Part shown: piece by piece, positions 1 to 6,372 of the stretch
How positions within the stretch are numbered: position 1 is the stretch's first letter
Layout: each line of letters opens with the position of its first letter
Origin: an uncultured Clostridium sp.
Lineage (GTDB): Bacteria; Bacillota; Clostridia; Clostridiales; Clostridiaceae
Length of the DNA: 16,787 bases
Assembly (NCBI GenBank): GCA_900543325.1
Contig: UQQU01000068.1
Span: 1 to 16,787 of the forward strand
Direction of reading: 5' to 3'
Translations under genes and position numbers: made by a program
The notes under the pieces: generated by a model
What the model was told of the DNA's origin: nothing
Databases searched by the model: none
Seen by the model: only the letters and a program-made list of their open reading frames with translations

Positions 1-105
1 AAGTGTAGCATAAAAAAGTTTGACTTTTTGTGTCTAAAATATTGACATAAGACCAGTAGTAGATTATTACAGTTATGCAATTAGACACGTTTTTTTATCA
101 TGAAT

Positions 106-205
106 GGATATGTTCTCGTCTACCGATAGTGCCAAAAACGCAGTAGATATGTTTCCGCAAACGGCTCAAACAAGGAAACGGCTGTGGATTTGTTCCCGTA
201 AACAG
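106..205. repeat. Three degenerate 20-nt direct repeats
   Basis: Units start at 106, 145 and 186 (spacing 39 and 41 nt) and share a core close to GGATATGTTYCCGYAAACRG. Units 1 and 2 agree at about 13 of 20 positions and units 2 and 3 at about 15. The second unit contains a small palindrome (TCCG-CAAA-CGG), and AAACGGCT recurs at 159 and 176. The stretch is visibly richer in G and C than the DNA on either side. An open frame of 61 codons runs through it but has no ribosome binding site. The function is unknown; I infer it is part of the same intergenic element as the hairpins at 278-453. Confidence 0.5.
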
Positions 206-277
206 AAAAATAGCAAAGACATTCAGCCTATCGTATCGAGCCATATTGAGAACGTAGCTTTACTTATCAAGGAGACA

Positions 278-453
278 TTAAATTCTTAGTGAAATCGTAG
301 ATTGAACTTAGAATTTAAGTCCGCATTTCGTAGAGTAGCGGAGAAATGTGTACATTTTTAATAAGATAAGTATTTAGCACGTTCCATGCAAGAGATGTCA
401 AAGAACGAATGAAGTGAGTGATTTGTAACATCTTACTGCAGAGAACGTAGCTA
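278..453 (+). ncRNA. Structured intergenic element of three consecutive hairpins
   Basis: Three stem-loops follow one another. Hairpin 1 pairs 278-289 with 307-318 (11 of 12 bp). Hairpin 2 pairs 322-329 with 343-350 (8 bp, one G-U). Hairpin 3 is long: TAGCACGTTC (375-384) pairs with 443-453 around one bulged base, and inside it TGCA 387-390/437-440, AGATGT 393-398/428-433 and CAAA 399-402/422-425 nest in register. A 12-nt direct repeat, GAGAACGTAGCT, occurs at 248 and 441. The stacked pairing and the terminator-like hairpin just downstream suggest a transcribed RNA or a multi-copy intergenic repeat. It resembles intergenic repeats I associate with Clostridium, but I cannot confirm that without a search. 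No gene lies in 1-709, and 515-709 shows only AT-rich leader DNA. Confidence 0.45.
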
Positions 454-480
454 AGATAATAAAAAAATAAGGAATATACC

Positions 481-514
481 AATGCACATGATAAATATTA
501 TTATGTGCATTTTT
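481..514 (+). terminator. Terminator-like hairpin closing the structured intergenic element
   Basis: AATGCACAT (481-489) pairs perfectly with ATGTGCATT (503-511), with a 13-nt AT-rich loop, and the arm runs into a short T-run (510-514). It lies 28 nt after the third hairpin of the upstream element and would end a plus-strand transcript coming through it. Confidence 0.55.
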
Positions 515-709
515 AATATTTTTAAATAATATTTTTAATACAAAATTAAAAATATTTATTAATGAACAGTAATAATATATGTGGAAACTTTATATTATTA
601 AATAAGTAACTTTAATACAAAGTAATTCTGAATGAGTTATTCTTTTAAGTATTTATATAAAAGATATTTGTAATTACTTTAATATTATATGAAAGGAAGA
701 GATATTTGA

Positions 710-2113
710 ATGATAAATCCTAAATATAAAATTGAACAATTTGCTTTAAAACAAGTTTTAGGATATCTAAAAAAGGATCCAGAACATAATTTACCAAAGA
801 TTATGAACTGGATAAGAAAGTTTGATACAGAAAAAATATATGTGAATCAATATGATATGATAGATGAATATTTAAAAGATCCAGAAAATAACTGGACTAA
901 GTTAATGTGCAACATAGTTAATAATGTTCATCCTAATATTGTTCAAACAGTATTTACAAACTTCTTATTAAATGCATCTATTAGAGGATGGGATGAGATA
1001 CAAAAAAATAAAGAGAAATATGGTCATGAAATACCATTTACAATCCTTGTAGACCCAACTACAGCTTGTAATAAACATTGTATAGGTTGTTGGGCAGCTG
1101 ATTATAATAAAGCTTTAAATTTGAGTTATGAGAAATTAGATAAATTATTTACTGAAGGAAAAGAGCTAGGAATTTATTTTTATATAATGACTGGTGGAGA
1201 ACCATTAGTTAGAAAGAACGACATATTAAAATTAGCTAAAAAACATAATGATTGTGTATTTATGTTCTTTACAAATGGAACATTAATAGACCAAAAGTTC
1301 TGTGATGATTTAATTGAAGTAGGAAATTTAGTACCAACTATAAGTGTTGAAGGATTTGATGATGCAACAGATGGAAGAAGGGGGGAAGGTTCATGGAAGG
1401 ATATTATGAGAGCTATGGATCTTATGAAAGCTAATAGAGTTCCATTTGGATTCTCAACTTGTTTCACTACAGCAAACTGCGATAGTGTTTTATCTGAAGA
1501 ATTTATAGATTTGATGATAGATAAAGGAGCATATTTCTCTTGGTACTTTACATTTATGCCAATAGGATGTAAGACAGATACATCATTAATGGCAAATCCA
1601 GATCAAAGAGAAAAATTATATAGAACTATTAGGGCTTGGCGTAGTACAAAATCTATATTTAATATGGATTTTTGGCATGATGCTGAATACGTTGGAGGGT
1701 GTGTTGCTGGAGGAAGAAGATATTGCCATGTTAATGCAAATGGAGATGTAGAACCATGTGTATTCTGTCATTATTCAAATGCAAACATTAAAGATGTATC
1801 TTTAATAGAAGCCTTAGGTCAACCATTATTCATGGAATATCAAAAGAATCAACCATTTAATGAAAATCAATTTAGACCATGTCCAATATTAGATAATGCG
1901 CCTAAGATTGCAGAAATGGTTAAGAACTCTGGTGCGAAATCTACAGAATATATAGATCCGGAGAATGTTGATGATTTATGTAAGAAGACAATTGACTATG
2001 GATTGACTTGGGCAAAGAGAGCAGAGCCGTTATGGGAGGAGAATATGGAGAAAAAGAAAAAGGCTAAAGAAGAAAAGGAAAATAAGAAAGAAGAATCATT
2101 AATAAAAAATTAG
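710..2113 (+). CDS. Radical SAM / SPASM-type protein
   Basis: A 467-residue cytosolic iron-sulfur enzyme. The radical SAM signature CNKHCIGC gives C120, C124 and C127, the ligands of the SAM-binding [4Fe-4S] cluster, followed by a GGEP motif (MTGGEPL) and a TNG strand. The C-terminal half has a second cysteine set (C331, C339, C350, C353 and a later RPCP cysteine) in the context NANGDVEPC, typical of SPASM-like auxiliary cluster domains of the MoaA/PqqE/NifB group. About 115 residues precede the radical SAM core. The last 30 residues are a Lys/Glu-rich tail, probably disordered. The start is supported by AAAGGAAGA at 692-700. The substrate is unknown. Adjacency to cfa suggests membrane-lipid chemistry, as in radical SAM lipid-coupling enzymes, but peptide or cofactor modification is equally open from the sequence. 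Confidence 0.9.
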   Translation: MINPKYKIEQFALKQVLGYLKKDPEHNLPKIMNWIRKFDTEKIYVNQYDMIDEYLKDPENNWTKLMCNIVNNVHPNIVQTVFTNFLLNASIRGWDEIQKNKEKYGHEIPFTILVDPTTACNKHCIGCWAADYNKALNLSYEKLDKLFTEGKELGIYFYIMTGGEPLVRKNDILKLAKKHNDCVFMFFTNGTLIDQKFCDDLIEVGNLVPTISVEGFDDATDGRRGEGSWKDIMRAMDLMKANRVPFGFSTCFTTANCDSVLSEEFIDLMIDKGAYFSWYFTFMPIGCKTDTSLMANPDQREKLYRTIRAWRSTKSIFNMDFWHDAEYVGGCVAGGRRYCHVNANGDVEPCVFCHYSNANIKDVSLIEALGQPLFMEYQKNQPFNENQFRPCPILDNAPKIAEMVKNSGAKSTEYIDPENVDDLCKKTIDYGLTWAKRAEPLWEENMEKKKKAKEEKENKKEESLIKN

Positions 2114-2194
2114 TTAACAATAAGTAAATTAATGTACTATTGAATAAAATTTATAAATATTGGAATAATTTAATATAGAGGCTAGTAAGCTTTA

Positions 2195-2266
2195 AACCAT
2201 TGTTATTAATAATATATTTATTAAATTCTCATATAGCGCCATAAATATATATTAATAACAATGGTT
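2195..2266 (+). promoter_or_regulatory. 26-bp imperfect hairpin in the cfa leader
   Basis: AACCATTGTTATTAAT (2195-2210) pairs perfectly with 2251-2266. After one bulged A (2212) the stem continues through 2213-2221 with 2241-2249, leaving a 19-nt loop. The right arm ends 36 nt before the cfa start codon. There is no clear T-run on either side, so it is not a canonical terminator. It could stabilise or process the mRNA, partly attenuate transcription from the radical SAM gene, or be the remnant of a small mobile repeat. The pairing is seen directly; the role is inference. Confidence 0.6.
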
Positions 2267-2302
2267 AATTTATTTTATAAATTTATGAGAGGAGTTAACT
2301 AT

Positions 2303-3481
2303 ATGGATATAGAGAAAAGTTTTTTTAAGACCTTCTTAAAAAATTTTGAGGAAATTTCTTTTCAACTAAAGTTTTGGGATGGTGAAGAAATAAAAGTAGG
2401 ACCTGATGCACCTAAATTTAGGATAATATTAAAAGCGCCTTTAAAAAAGAAGGATTTATTAACTAGTACTTCATTAACATTTGGAGAAGCTTATATGAAT
2501 GGAGATTTAGAAATAGAAGGTGATATGTTTACTGTATTCAATGAACTACTAAAGTGTATAGATAAGTTTTCTACAAACTTTAGAAGTTTAAATAAAATAT
2601 TTTGTGGCTCAACTTCTATGAAAAAACAAAAGGAAGAAGTTTCATCCCATTATGACATAGGAAATGATTTTTATAAAATATGGTTAGATGATACATTAAG
2701 TTATTCATGTGCATATTTCAAAAATGAAAATGAATCATTACATGATGCACAAATGAATAAGATTCATCATATATTGAAAAAACTTAATTTAAGTGAGGGA
2801 TTAACTTTACTTGATATTGGTTGTGGTTGGGGTGGATTACTTATAGAAGCTGCAAAACAATATAAGGTTAAAGGATTGGGAATAACATTAAGCGAAGAGC
2901 AATATAAAAAGTTTAAAGAAAGAATAAAAGAAAATAATCTTGAAGATTTATTAGATGTAAGATTAATGGATTATAGAGAATTAAAAAATAGTGGACTTTC
3001 ATTTGATAGAATTGTAAGTGTCGGAATGATAGAACATGTAGGAAGACCAAATTATGATTTATTCTTTGAAAATGTTGATGCTGTATTAAAACAAGGTGGA
3101 TTATTCTTATTACATTATATAAGTGGACTTAAGGAATCAGAGGGAGATGCTTGGATAAAGAAATATATATTCCCAGGAGGAGTTATACCAAGTTTTAGAG
3201 AGATAATAGAAATATCAGCTGATTATAAATACCATACAATAGATGTTGAAAGCTTAAGATTACATTATAAAGAAACCTTATTACATTGGGCAAATAACTT
3301 TGATAATAATATAGATGAAGTCAGAAAGATGTTTGATGAAAAATTTATAAGAATGTGGAGAATGTATTTATATTCTTGTGCTGCTTCATTTAATAATGGA
3401 GTAATAGATTTACATCAAATACTATTTGTTAAGGGAGTTAATAATAATTTACCTATGACAAGAGAATATATGTATAAATAG
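2303..3481 (+). CDS. cfa: Cyclopropane-fatty-acyl-phospholipid synthase
   Basis: SAM-dependent methyltransferase that adds a methylene bridge across cis double bonds of membrane phospholipid acyl chains. With the start used here it is 392 residues, the usual size. Seen: the CMAS-family block SSHYDIGNDFYKIWLDD from residue 114 followed by LSYSCAYF; the SAM-binding loop LDIGCGWGG near 170-178; MIEHVG further on; and the family C-terminal region ending in MTREYMYK. I place the start at ATG 2303 because GAGAGGAG (2287-2294) sits 8 nt upstream and the protein then begins MDIEKSFFKTFLKNFE, as in relatives. An in-frame ATG at 2261 lies inside a hairpin arm with no ribosome binding site. It lies 189 nt downstream of the radical SAM gene on the same strand, so it may be co-transcribed or have its own promoter. 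Confidence 0.93.
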   Translation: MDIEKSFFKTFLKNFEEISFQLKFWDGEEIKVGPDAPKFRIILKAPLKKKDLLTSTSLTFGEAYMNGDLEIEGDMFTVFNELLKCIDKFSTNFRSLNKIFCGSTSMKKQKEEVSSHYDIGNDFYKIWLDDTLSYSCAYFKNENESLHDAQMNKIHHILKKLNLSEGLTLLDIGCGWGGLLIEAAKQYKVKGLGITLSEEQYKKFKERIKENNLEDLLDVRLMDYRELKNSGLSFDRIVSVGMIEHVGRPNYDLFFENVDAVLKQGGLFLLHYISGLKESEGDAWIKKYIFPGGVIPSFREIIEISADYKYHTIDVESLRLHYKETLLHWANNFDNNIDEVRKMFDEKFIRMWRMYLYSCAASFNNGVIDLHQILFVKGVNNNLPMTREYMYK

Positions 3482-3525
3482 TTTAAATTAATTATCATAA
3501 TTAAATATTTTAAAATTTTAAATTA

Positions 3526-3554
3526 AAAAAAAGTGGCCTTAGGCCACTTTTTTT
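3526..3554. terminator. Bidirectional terminator between cfa and the PTS gene
   Basis: AAAAAAGTGGCC... (3526-3538) pairs with 3542-3554 around a 3-nt loop, with A-runs on one side and T-runs on the other. It therefore works as a rho-independent terminator for cfa (+) and for the convergent PTS gene (-). Confidence 0.93.
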
Positions 3555-3594
3555 AACTCTAATATTTTAAATACATCAAATTTCTATTATAAAA

Positions 3595-5274
3595 TTATTC
3601 ACCAAGAATTTCGTTTATAGCATTCTTGTAAGCATCTGCTTTTGCACCGAATATTGCTTGAACTCCGTTACCAACTTCAACAACACCAGCAGCACCAAGG
3701 TTCTTTAATTCTTCCTTGTTAACATTTGCTTTATCTTTTACTTCAACTCTTAATCTTGTGATACAAGCATCAACAGATACTATGTTAGCTTCTCCACCTA
3801 AAGCAGCTAATACTAAAGGGGCTTTTTCAGCTATTTCACCTTTACCAGCAGTACTTGGAGCAGCAGCTTCTGTAGCACCACCCTTAGATTTTTGGTAGTC
3901 AGCTTTAGTGTAAAGTTTAGTTTCTCCTTCGTTTTCATCTCTACCAGGAGTCTTTAAGTTCATCTTAGTTATTAAGAAGTAGAATACGAAGTAGTAAATT
4001 ACTGCGTATGCAGCACCAACTATTAATACCCATAACCAGTTTGTTGGAACTCCTGCACCTGCTGGAAGTAAACCGAATAATGAGAAGTCAATTACACCAC
4101 CAGAGAATGTCATACCGATAAATACATTGAATATATCCATTAACATGAATGATAAACCTGCAAGGACACAGTGAACAACATATAATACTGGAGCAACGAA
4201 TAAGAATGTAAATTCTAATGGTTCAGTTATACCAGTTAAGAATGAAGTTACAGCAGCAGCTAATAATAATGATCCAACAACTTTTCTCTTGCTTGGTAAA
4301 GCAGCTCTATACATTGCAAATGCAGCAGCTGGAAGACCGAACATCATGAATGGGAATTTACCAGCCATGAATCTTGTAGTTCCGCTAACTATATCATTCA
4401 TAGTTGAAGCTGAAGCACCAACTAAGTCAGTCATGCTTGATAATTGAACGAAATAAGCAGTATTAGCACCAGCAACAGTTTGAACAGATCCGTTAACTAA
4501 AACGTTAGCTTCAACGAAAGATCCAAACCAGAATGGAGTATAGAATACGTGATGTAATCCAAATGGAATTAATGCTCTTTCAATTAATCCATATAAGAAA
4601 GTACCAATTGTACCAGCATCTCTAACAAGGTTAGCTATAATTGAAATACCATCTTGAACAACTGGCCATGCAAATGCAAGTACTGCACCAACTAAAGCCA
4701 TTGTAAGTGAAGTTATTATTGGAACAAATCTAGCACCTGAGAAGAATCCAATAACTGGTGGTAATTGAATTGTGCAGAATCTATTGTGTAATAATGCAGT
4801 TACTATACCAGTTATGATACCACCAAATACAGACATATTTAATGTGAATATACCTAAGTTAGTAGTTACATAAGTTCCATATTCACCAACTGAATCTGGA
4901 GTAACAACTCCTAATTGAGTAACACCTAAACCTAAAAGTGTAGAAACAACTTGGTTCATTACGATAAATCCGAATACTGAAGCTAAAGCAGCAGTACCTT
5001 TATCTTTTTTAGCTAAACCAACAGCAACACCAACAGTAAATAGTAAAGGTAAGTTACCAAATACTATATCACCTATGTTCTTCATAACAGTTAAAACAGC
5101 TGTAACAGCTGGAATGTTAACAAATGCTATTAATGGTTCATAAACAGCAGGTGGATTATTTAATCCTGCTATTCCTAGTAATGCCCCACCAACACCTAGT
5201 AATATACCTGCAATTGGAAGGGCAGCAATTGGAAGCATGATTGCTTTACCGATTCTTTGTAAAAATTGCATCAT
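3595..5274 (-). CDS. ptsG: PTS glucose-type transporter, EIICB
   Basis: Membrane sugar permease of the phosphotransferase system: it imports and phosphorylates a sugar of the glucose / N-acetylglucosamine / maltose group. It is 559 residues long. The N-terminal EIIC domain (about 1-420) is strongly hydrophobic, starts with IGKAIMLPIAALPIAGILLG and contains the family motifs GLHHVFYTPFWFG and GITEPLEFTFLFVAP. A charged Ala/Gly linker joins it to a C-terminal EIIB domain (about 485-559) whose phosphorylatable cysteine is C504 in DACITRLR. No EIIA domain is present, so phosphate must come from an EIIA encoded elsewhere. AGGAGG lies 8-9 nt before the first of two consecutive ATGs. The leader carries a RAT site and terminator, so expression should depend on an antiterminator. 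The family is certain; glucose specificity is inferred from the HHVFYTPFW motif and leader type. Confidence 0.9.
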   Translation of the reverse strand: MMQFLQRIGKAIMLPIAALPIAGILLGVGGALLGIAGLNNPPAVYEPLIAFVNIPAVTAVLTVMKNIGDIVFGNLPLLFTVGVAVGLAKKDKGTAALASVFGFIVMNQVVSTLLGLGVTQLGVVTPDSVGEYGTYVTTNLGIFTLNMSVFGGIITGIVTALLHNRFCTIQLPPVIGFFSGARFVPIITSLTMALVGAVLAFAWPVVQDGISIIANLVRDAGTIGTFLYGLIERALIPFGLHHVFYTPFWFGSFVEANVLVNGSVQTVAGANTAYFVQLSSMTDLVGASASTMNDIVSGTTRFMAGKFPFMMFGLPAAAFAMYRAALPSKRKVVGSLLLAAAVTSFLTGITEPLEFTFLFVAPVLYVVHCVLAGLSFMLMDIFNVFIGMTFSGGVIDFSLFGLLPAGAGVPTNWLWVLIVGAAYAVIYYFVFYFLITKMNLKTPGRDENEGETKLYTKADYQKSKGGATEAAAPSTAGKGEIAEKAPLVLAALGGEANIVSVDACITRLRVEVKDKANVNKEELKNLGAAGVVEVGNGVQAIFGAKADAYKNAINEILGE

Positions 5275-5341
5275 TTTATTATTCCTCCTAAAACTAATAA
5301 TTTAAAATTATAAGATAATAGCATGAACCTTAAATATTTAT

Positions 5342-5435
5342 AAAAAATAAAAAAAGGCCCAAATATCTATAAATTATAAATTTATCCCTTATTATTATTT
5401 CAGATAAAAAAATAATTTATACATATTTAAGCCTT
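5342..5435 (-). terminator. Leader terminator of the PTS gene (attenuator)
   Basis: Read on the minus strand, the arm at 5412-5435 (AAGGCTTAAATATGTATAAA...) pairs with the arm at 5354-5377. Only three positions deviate, two of them G-U pairs, and a long T-run follows (A-rich at 5342-5355 on the plus strand). It stands between the promoter and the start codon and would stop transcription unless the overlapping RAT site is bound. Confidence 0.85.
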
Positions 5436-5458
5436 GCCTGCATTACCAGTAACACGCT
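5432..5458 (-). promoter_or_regulatory. RAT (ribonucleic antiterminator) site for a GlcT/LicT-family protein
   Basis: The minus strand reads GTGTTACTGGTAATGCAGGC followed by AAGGCTT. This matches the form of BglG/LicT/GlcT RAT hairpins (GTTACTG... GCAGGC), and its 3' end overlaps the 5' arm of the leader terminator by a few bases. In this family, binding of the dephosphorylated, sugar-signalled antiterminator stabilises the RAT and prevents terminator folding. The antiterminator gene is not in this window. Confidence 0.85.
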
Positions 5459-5480
5459 TGCTTATTTAATCACAAGACAT

Positions 5481-5509
5481 ATGATAGCATAGTGAAAAAA
5501 AACTGTAAA
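5481..5509 (-). promoter_or_regulatory. Sigma-A type promoter of the PTS gene
   Basis: On the minus strand, TTTACA (5504-5509) and TATCAT (5481-5486) are separated by exactly 17 nt. Transcription would start near 5474, just upstream of the RAT site, giving a leader of about 200 nt. Confidence 0.75.
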
Positions 5510-5588
5510 GGTTTTTTTAAAATTTTTTAAAAAGAAAATTAATAAATTAAAATTTTATGAATAAGATAGGTAAAATTATATTATTATA

Positions 5589-5617
5589 TTGAGATTTTAA
5601 AATTTATTATATAAAAT
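5589..5617 (+). promoter_or_regulatory. Promoter of the 58-aa membrane protein gene
   Basis: TTGAGA (5589-5594) and TAAAAT (5612-5617) are separated by 17 nt. The start codon follows 31 nt after the -10 box, so the leader is short. Confidence 0.6.
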
Positions 5618-5648
5618 AAAAATTATTAAATATTAGGGGGATGACCAG

Positions 5649-5825
5649 ATGGCATACATAGTTTCATACGGATTACTAATAGCAGCGGTATTTTGCTCAT
5701 ATAGATTAGCTAAAGAAAAAATGCAAAATCAGCTTGTATGGCCTATATTAACAGTACTTTTAGGCCCAGGAATATTTATAATTCAATATTTAGTAACAAT
5801 ATTTATGAATAAGAAATTAGTTTAA
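5649..5825 (+). CDS. Small hydrophobic protein, two predicted membrane helices
   Basis: A 58-residue frame starting MAYIVSYGLLIAAVFCSYRL and ending FMNKKLV. Two hydrophobic stretches, about residues 3-17 and 31-53, flank a short charged loop (RLAKEKMQNQ), so it is probably an integral membrane hairpin with basic residues in the loop and at the C-terminus. Support for a real gene: a strong ribosome binding site (TAGGGGG at 5634-5640, 8 nt before the ATG), a well-spaced promoter upstream and a terminator directly downstream, making it a complete single-gene unit. An ATG at 5641 in another frame stops after six codons. I do not recognise the family and propose no function. Confidence 0.75.
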   Translation: MAYIVSYGLLIAAVFCSYRLAKEKMQNQLVWPILTVLLGPGIFIIQYLVTIFMNKKLV

Positions 5826-5832
5826 ATTAATT

Positions 5833-5887
5833 AAGTTATAGTTTATATTAGATGAAAATAATCTAATAGACTATAGCTTATTTTTTT
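5833..5887 (+). terminator. Terminator of the 58-aa protein gene
   Basis: AAGTTATAGTTTATATTAGAT (5833-5853, given in part) pairs with 5861-5879 with a 2-nt bulge and G-U pairs around a 7-nt loop, followed by TATTTTTTTA. It starts 7 nt after the stop codon. Confidence 0.85.
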
Positions 5888-6023
5888 ACTTTAAATTCTT
5901 TGAAAGAAAGTGTAAGAAGTTAATAAATAGGCAAAGATAATTGATAGTTAAAAGAAATTTTATAAATAAATTAAAGGGGATAATTTTATCTATGTGTATA
6001 AAGTATCTTAATGATGTTAAAAG

Positions 6024-6296
6024 TTATCCACAAAATGTGGATAACTTTAAAAAACTGTTGAAAACTTTTCTAAAGCTATTGACACAATATATTAGGGTAT
6101 CAGAAAAATATATAACAAGATAGGGGGTATTGTAGAAAAAACACATACAATGTTGAAATAAAAATATCGAACAAGCATTCTATTAAAAAGTTATCAACAA
6201 TATTAACATAATTGTGGATAAAAAATGTGGATAACATGATTTTTTACTAAATATAGAAAAAAAAAGTTTAATTGTAAAATGAAAAGTTGTGGATAA
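6024..6296. promoter_or_regulatory. DnaA-box cluster (five exact boxes, one near match)
   Basis: Exact TTATCCACA boxes lie at 6024-6032 (+), 6036-6044 (-), 6213-6221 (-), 6226-6234 (-) and 6288-6296 (-); TTATCAACA at 6191-6199 (+) is one base off. The first two form a perfect inverted repeat with 13-bp arms (6020-6032 and 6036-6048) around AAA. The next two minus-strand boxes are 13 bp apart start to start. The surrounding DNA is AT-rich and contains no credible gene (5888-6372). TTATCCACA is the established DnaA binding site. dnaA, dnaN and rpmH are absent, so a titration or regulatory cluster is more likely than the main origin. The last box overlaps the -35 region of the predicted sfsA promoter. 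Confidence 0.8.
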
Positions 6297-6316
6297 CTAT
6301 TATTAGGAGATATAAT
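6287..6316 (+). promoter_or_regulatory. Predicted sfsA promoter overlapping a DnaA box
   Basis: A perfect TATAAT (6311-6316) is preceded at 18 nt by TTGTGG (6287-6292), a weak -35 that lies within the DnaA box at 6288-6296. Bound DnaA would compete with or contact RNA polymerase here. The -10 is clear; the -35 is uncertain. Confidence 0.55.
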
Positions 6317-6372
6317 ATTATATAAATAAATGAATAATATTAAGGTAAAATGTAATATTTTAAGGAGAAAAC

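Noticed and set aside
30..95. Inverted repeat GTGTCTAA (30-37) / TTAGACAC (81-88) followed by a T-run, possible terminator of an upstream gene
   Set aside because: The 43-nt loop is too long for a normal terminator and the upstream gene is not in the window; not supported enough to list.
104..289. 61-codon plus-strand open frame
   Set aside because: There is no ribosome binding site, the composition does not look like protein, and the frame runs through degenerate nucleotide repeats and into hairpin arms; better explained as part of a structured intergenic element.
1180..1467. Minus-strand open frame inside the radical SAM gene
   Set aside because: It is a shadow of a strongly conserved coding frame with catalytic motifs on the other strand.
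2261..2302. Upstream start for cfa giving 14 extra residues
   Set aside because: The ATG lies in a hairpin arm without a ribosome binding site, while ATG 2303 has a strong one and matches the family N-terminus.
5941..6123. 60-codon plus-strand open frame with TTG start
   Set aside because: It lacks a good ribosome binding site and spans the inverted pair of DnaA boxes; regulatory DNA is the better explanation.
6024..6296. Chromosomal origin of replication (oriC)
   Set aside because: dnaA, dnaN, rpmH and the usual origin gene order are absent and no DnaA-trio plus unwinding element was recognised; recorded instead as a DnaA-box cluster.
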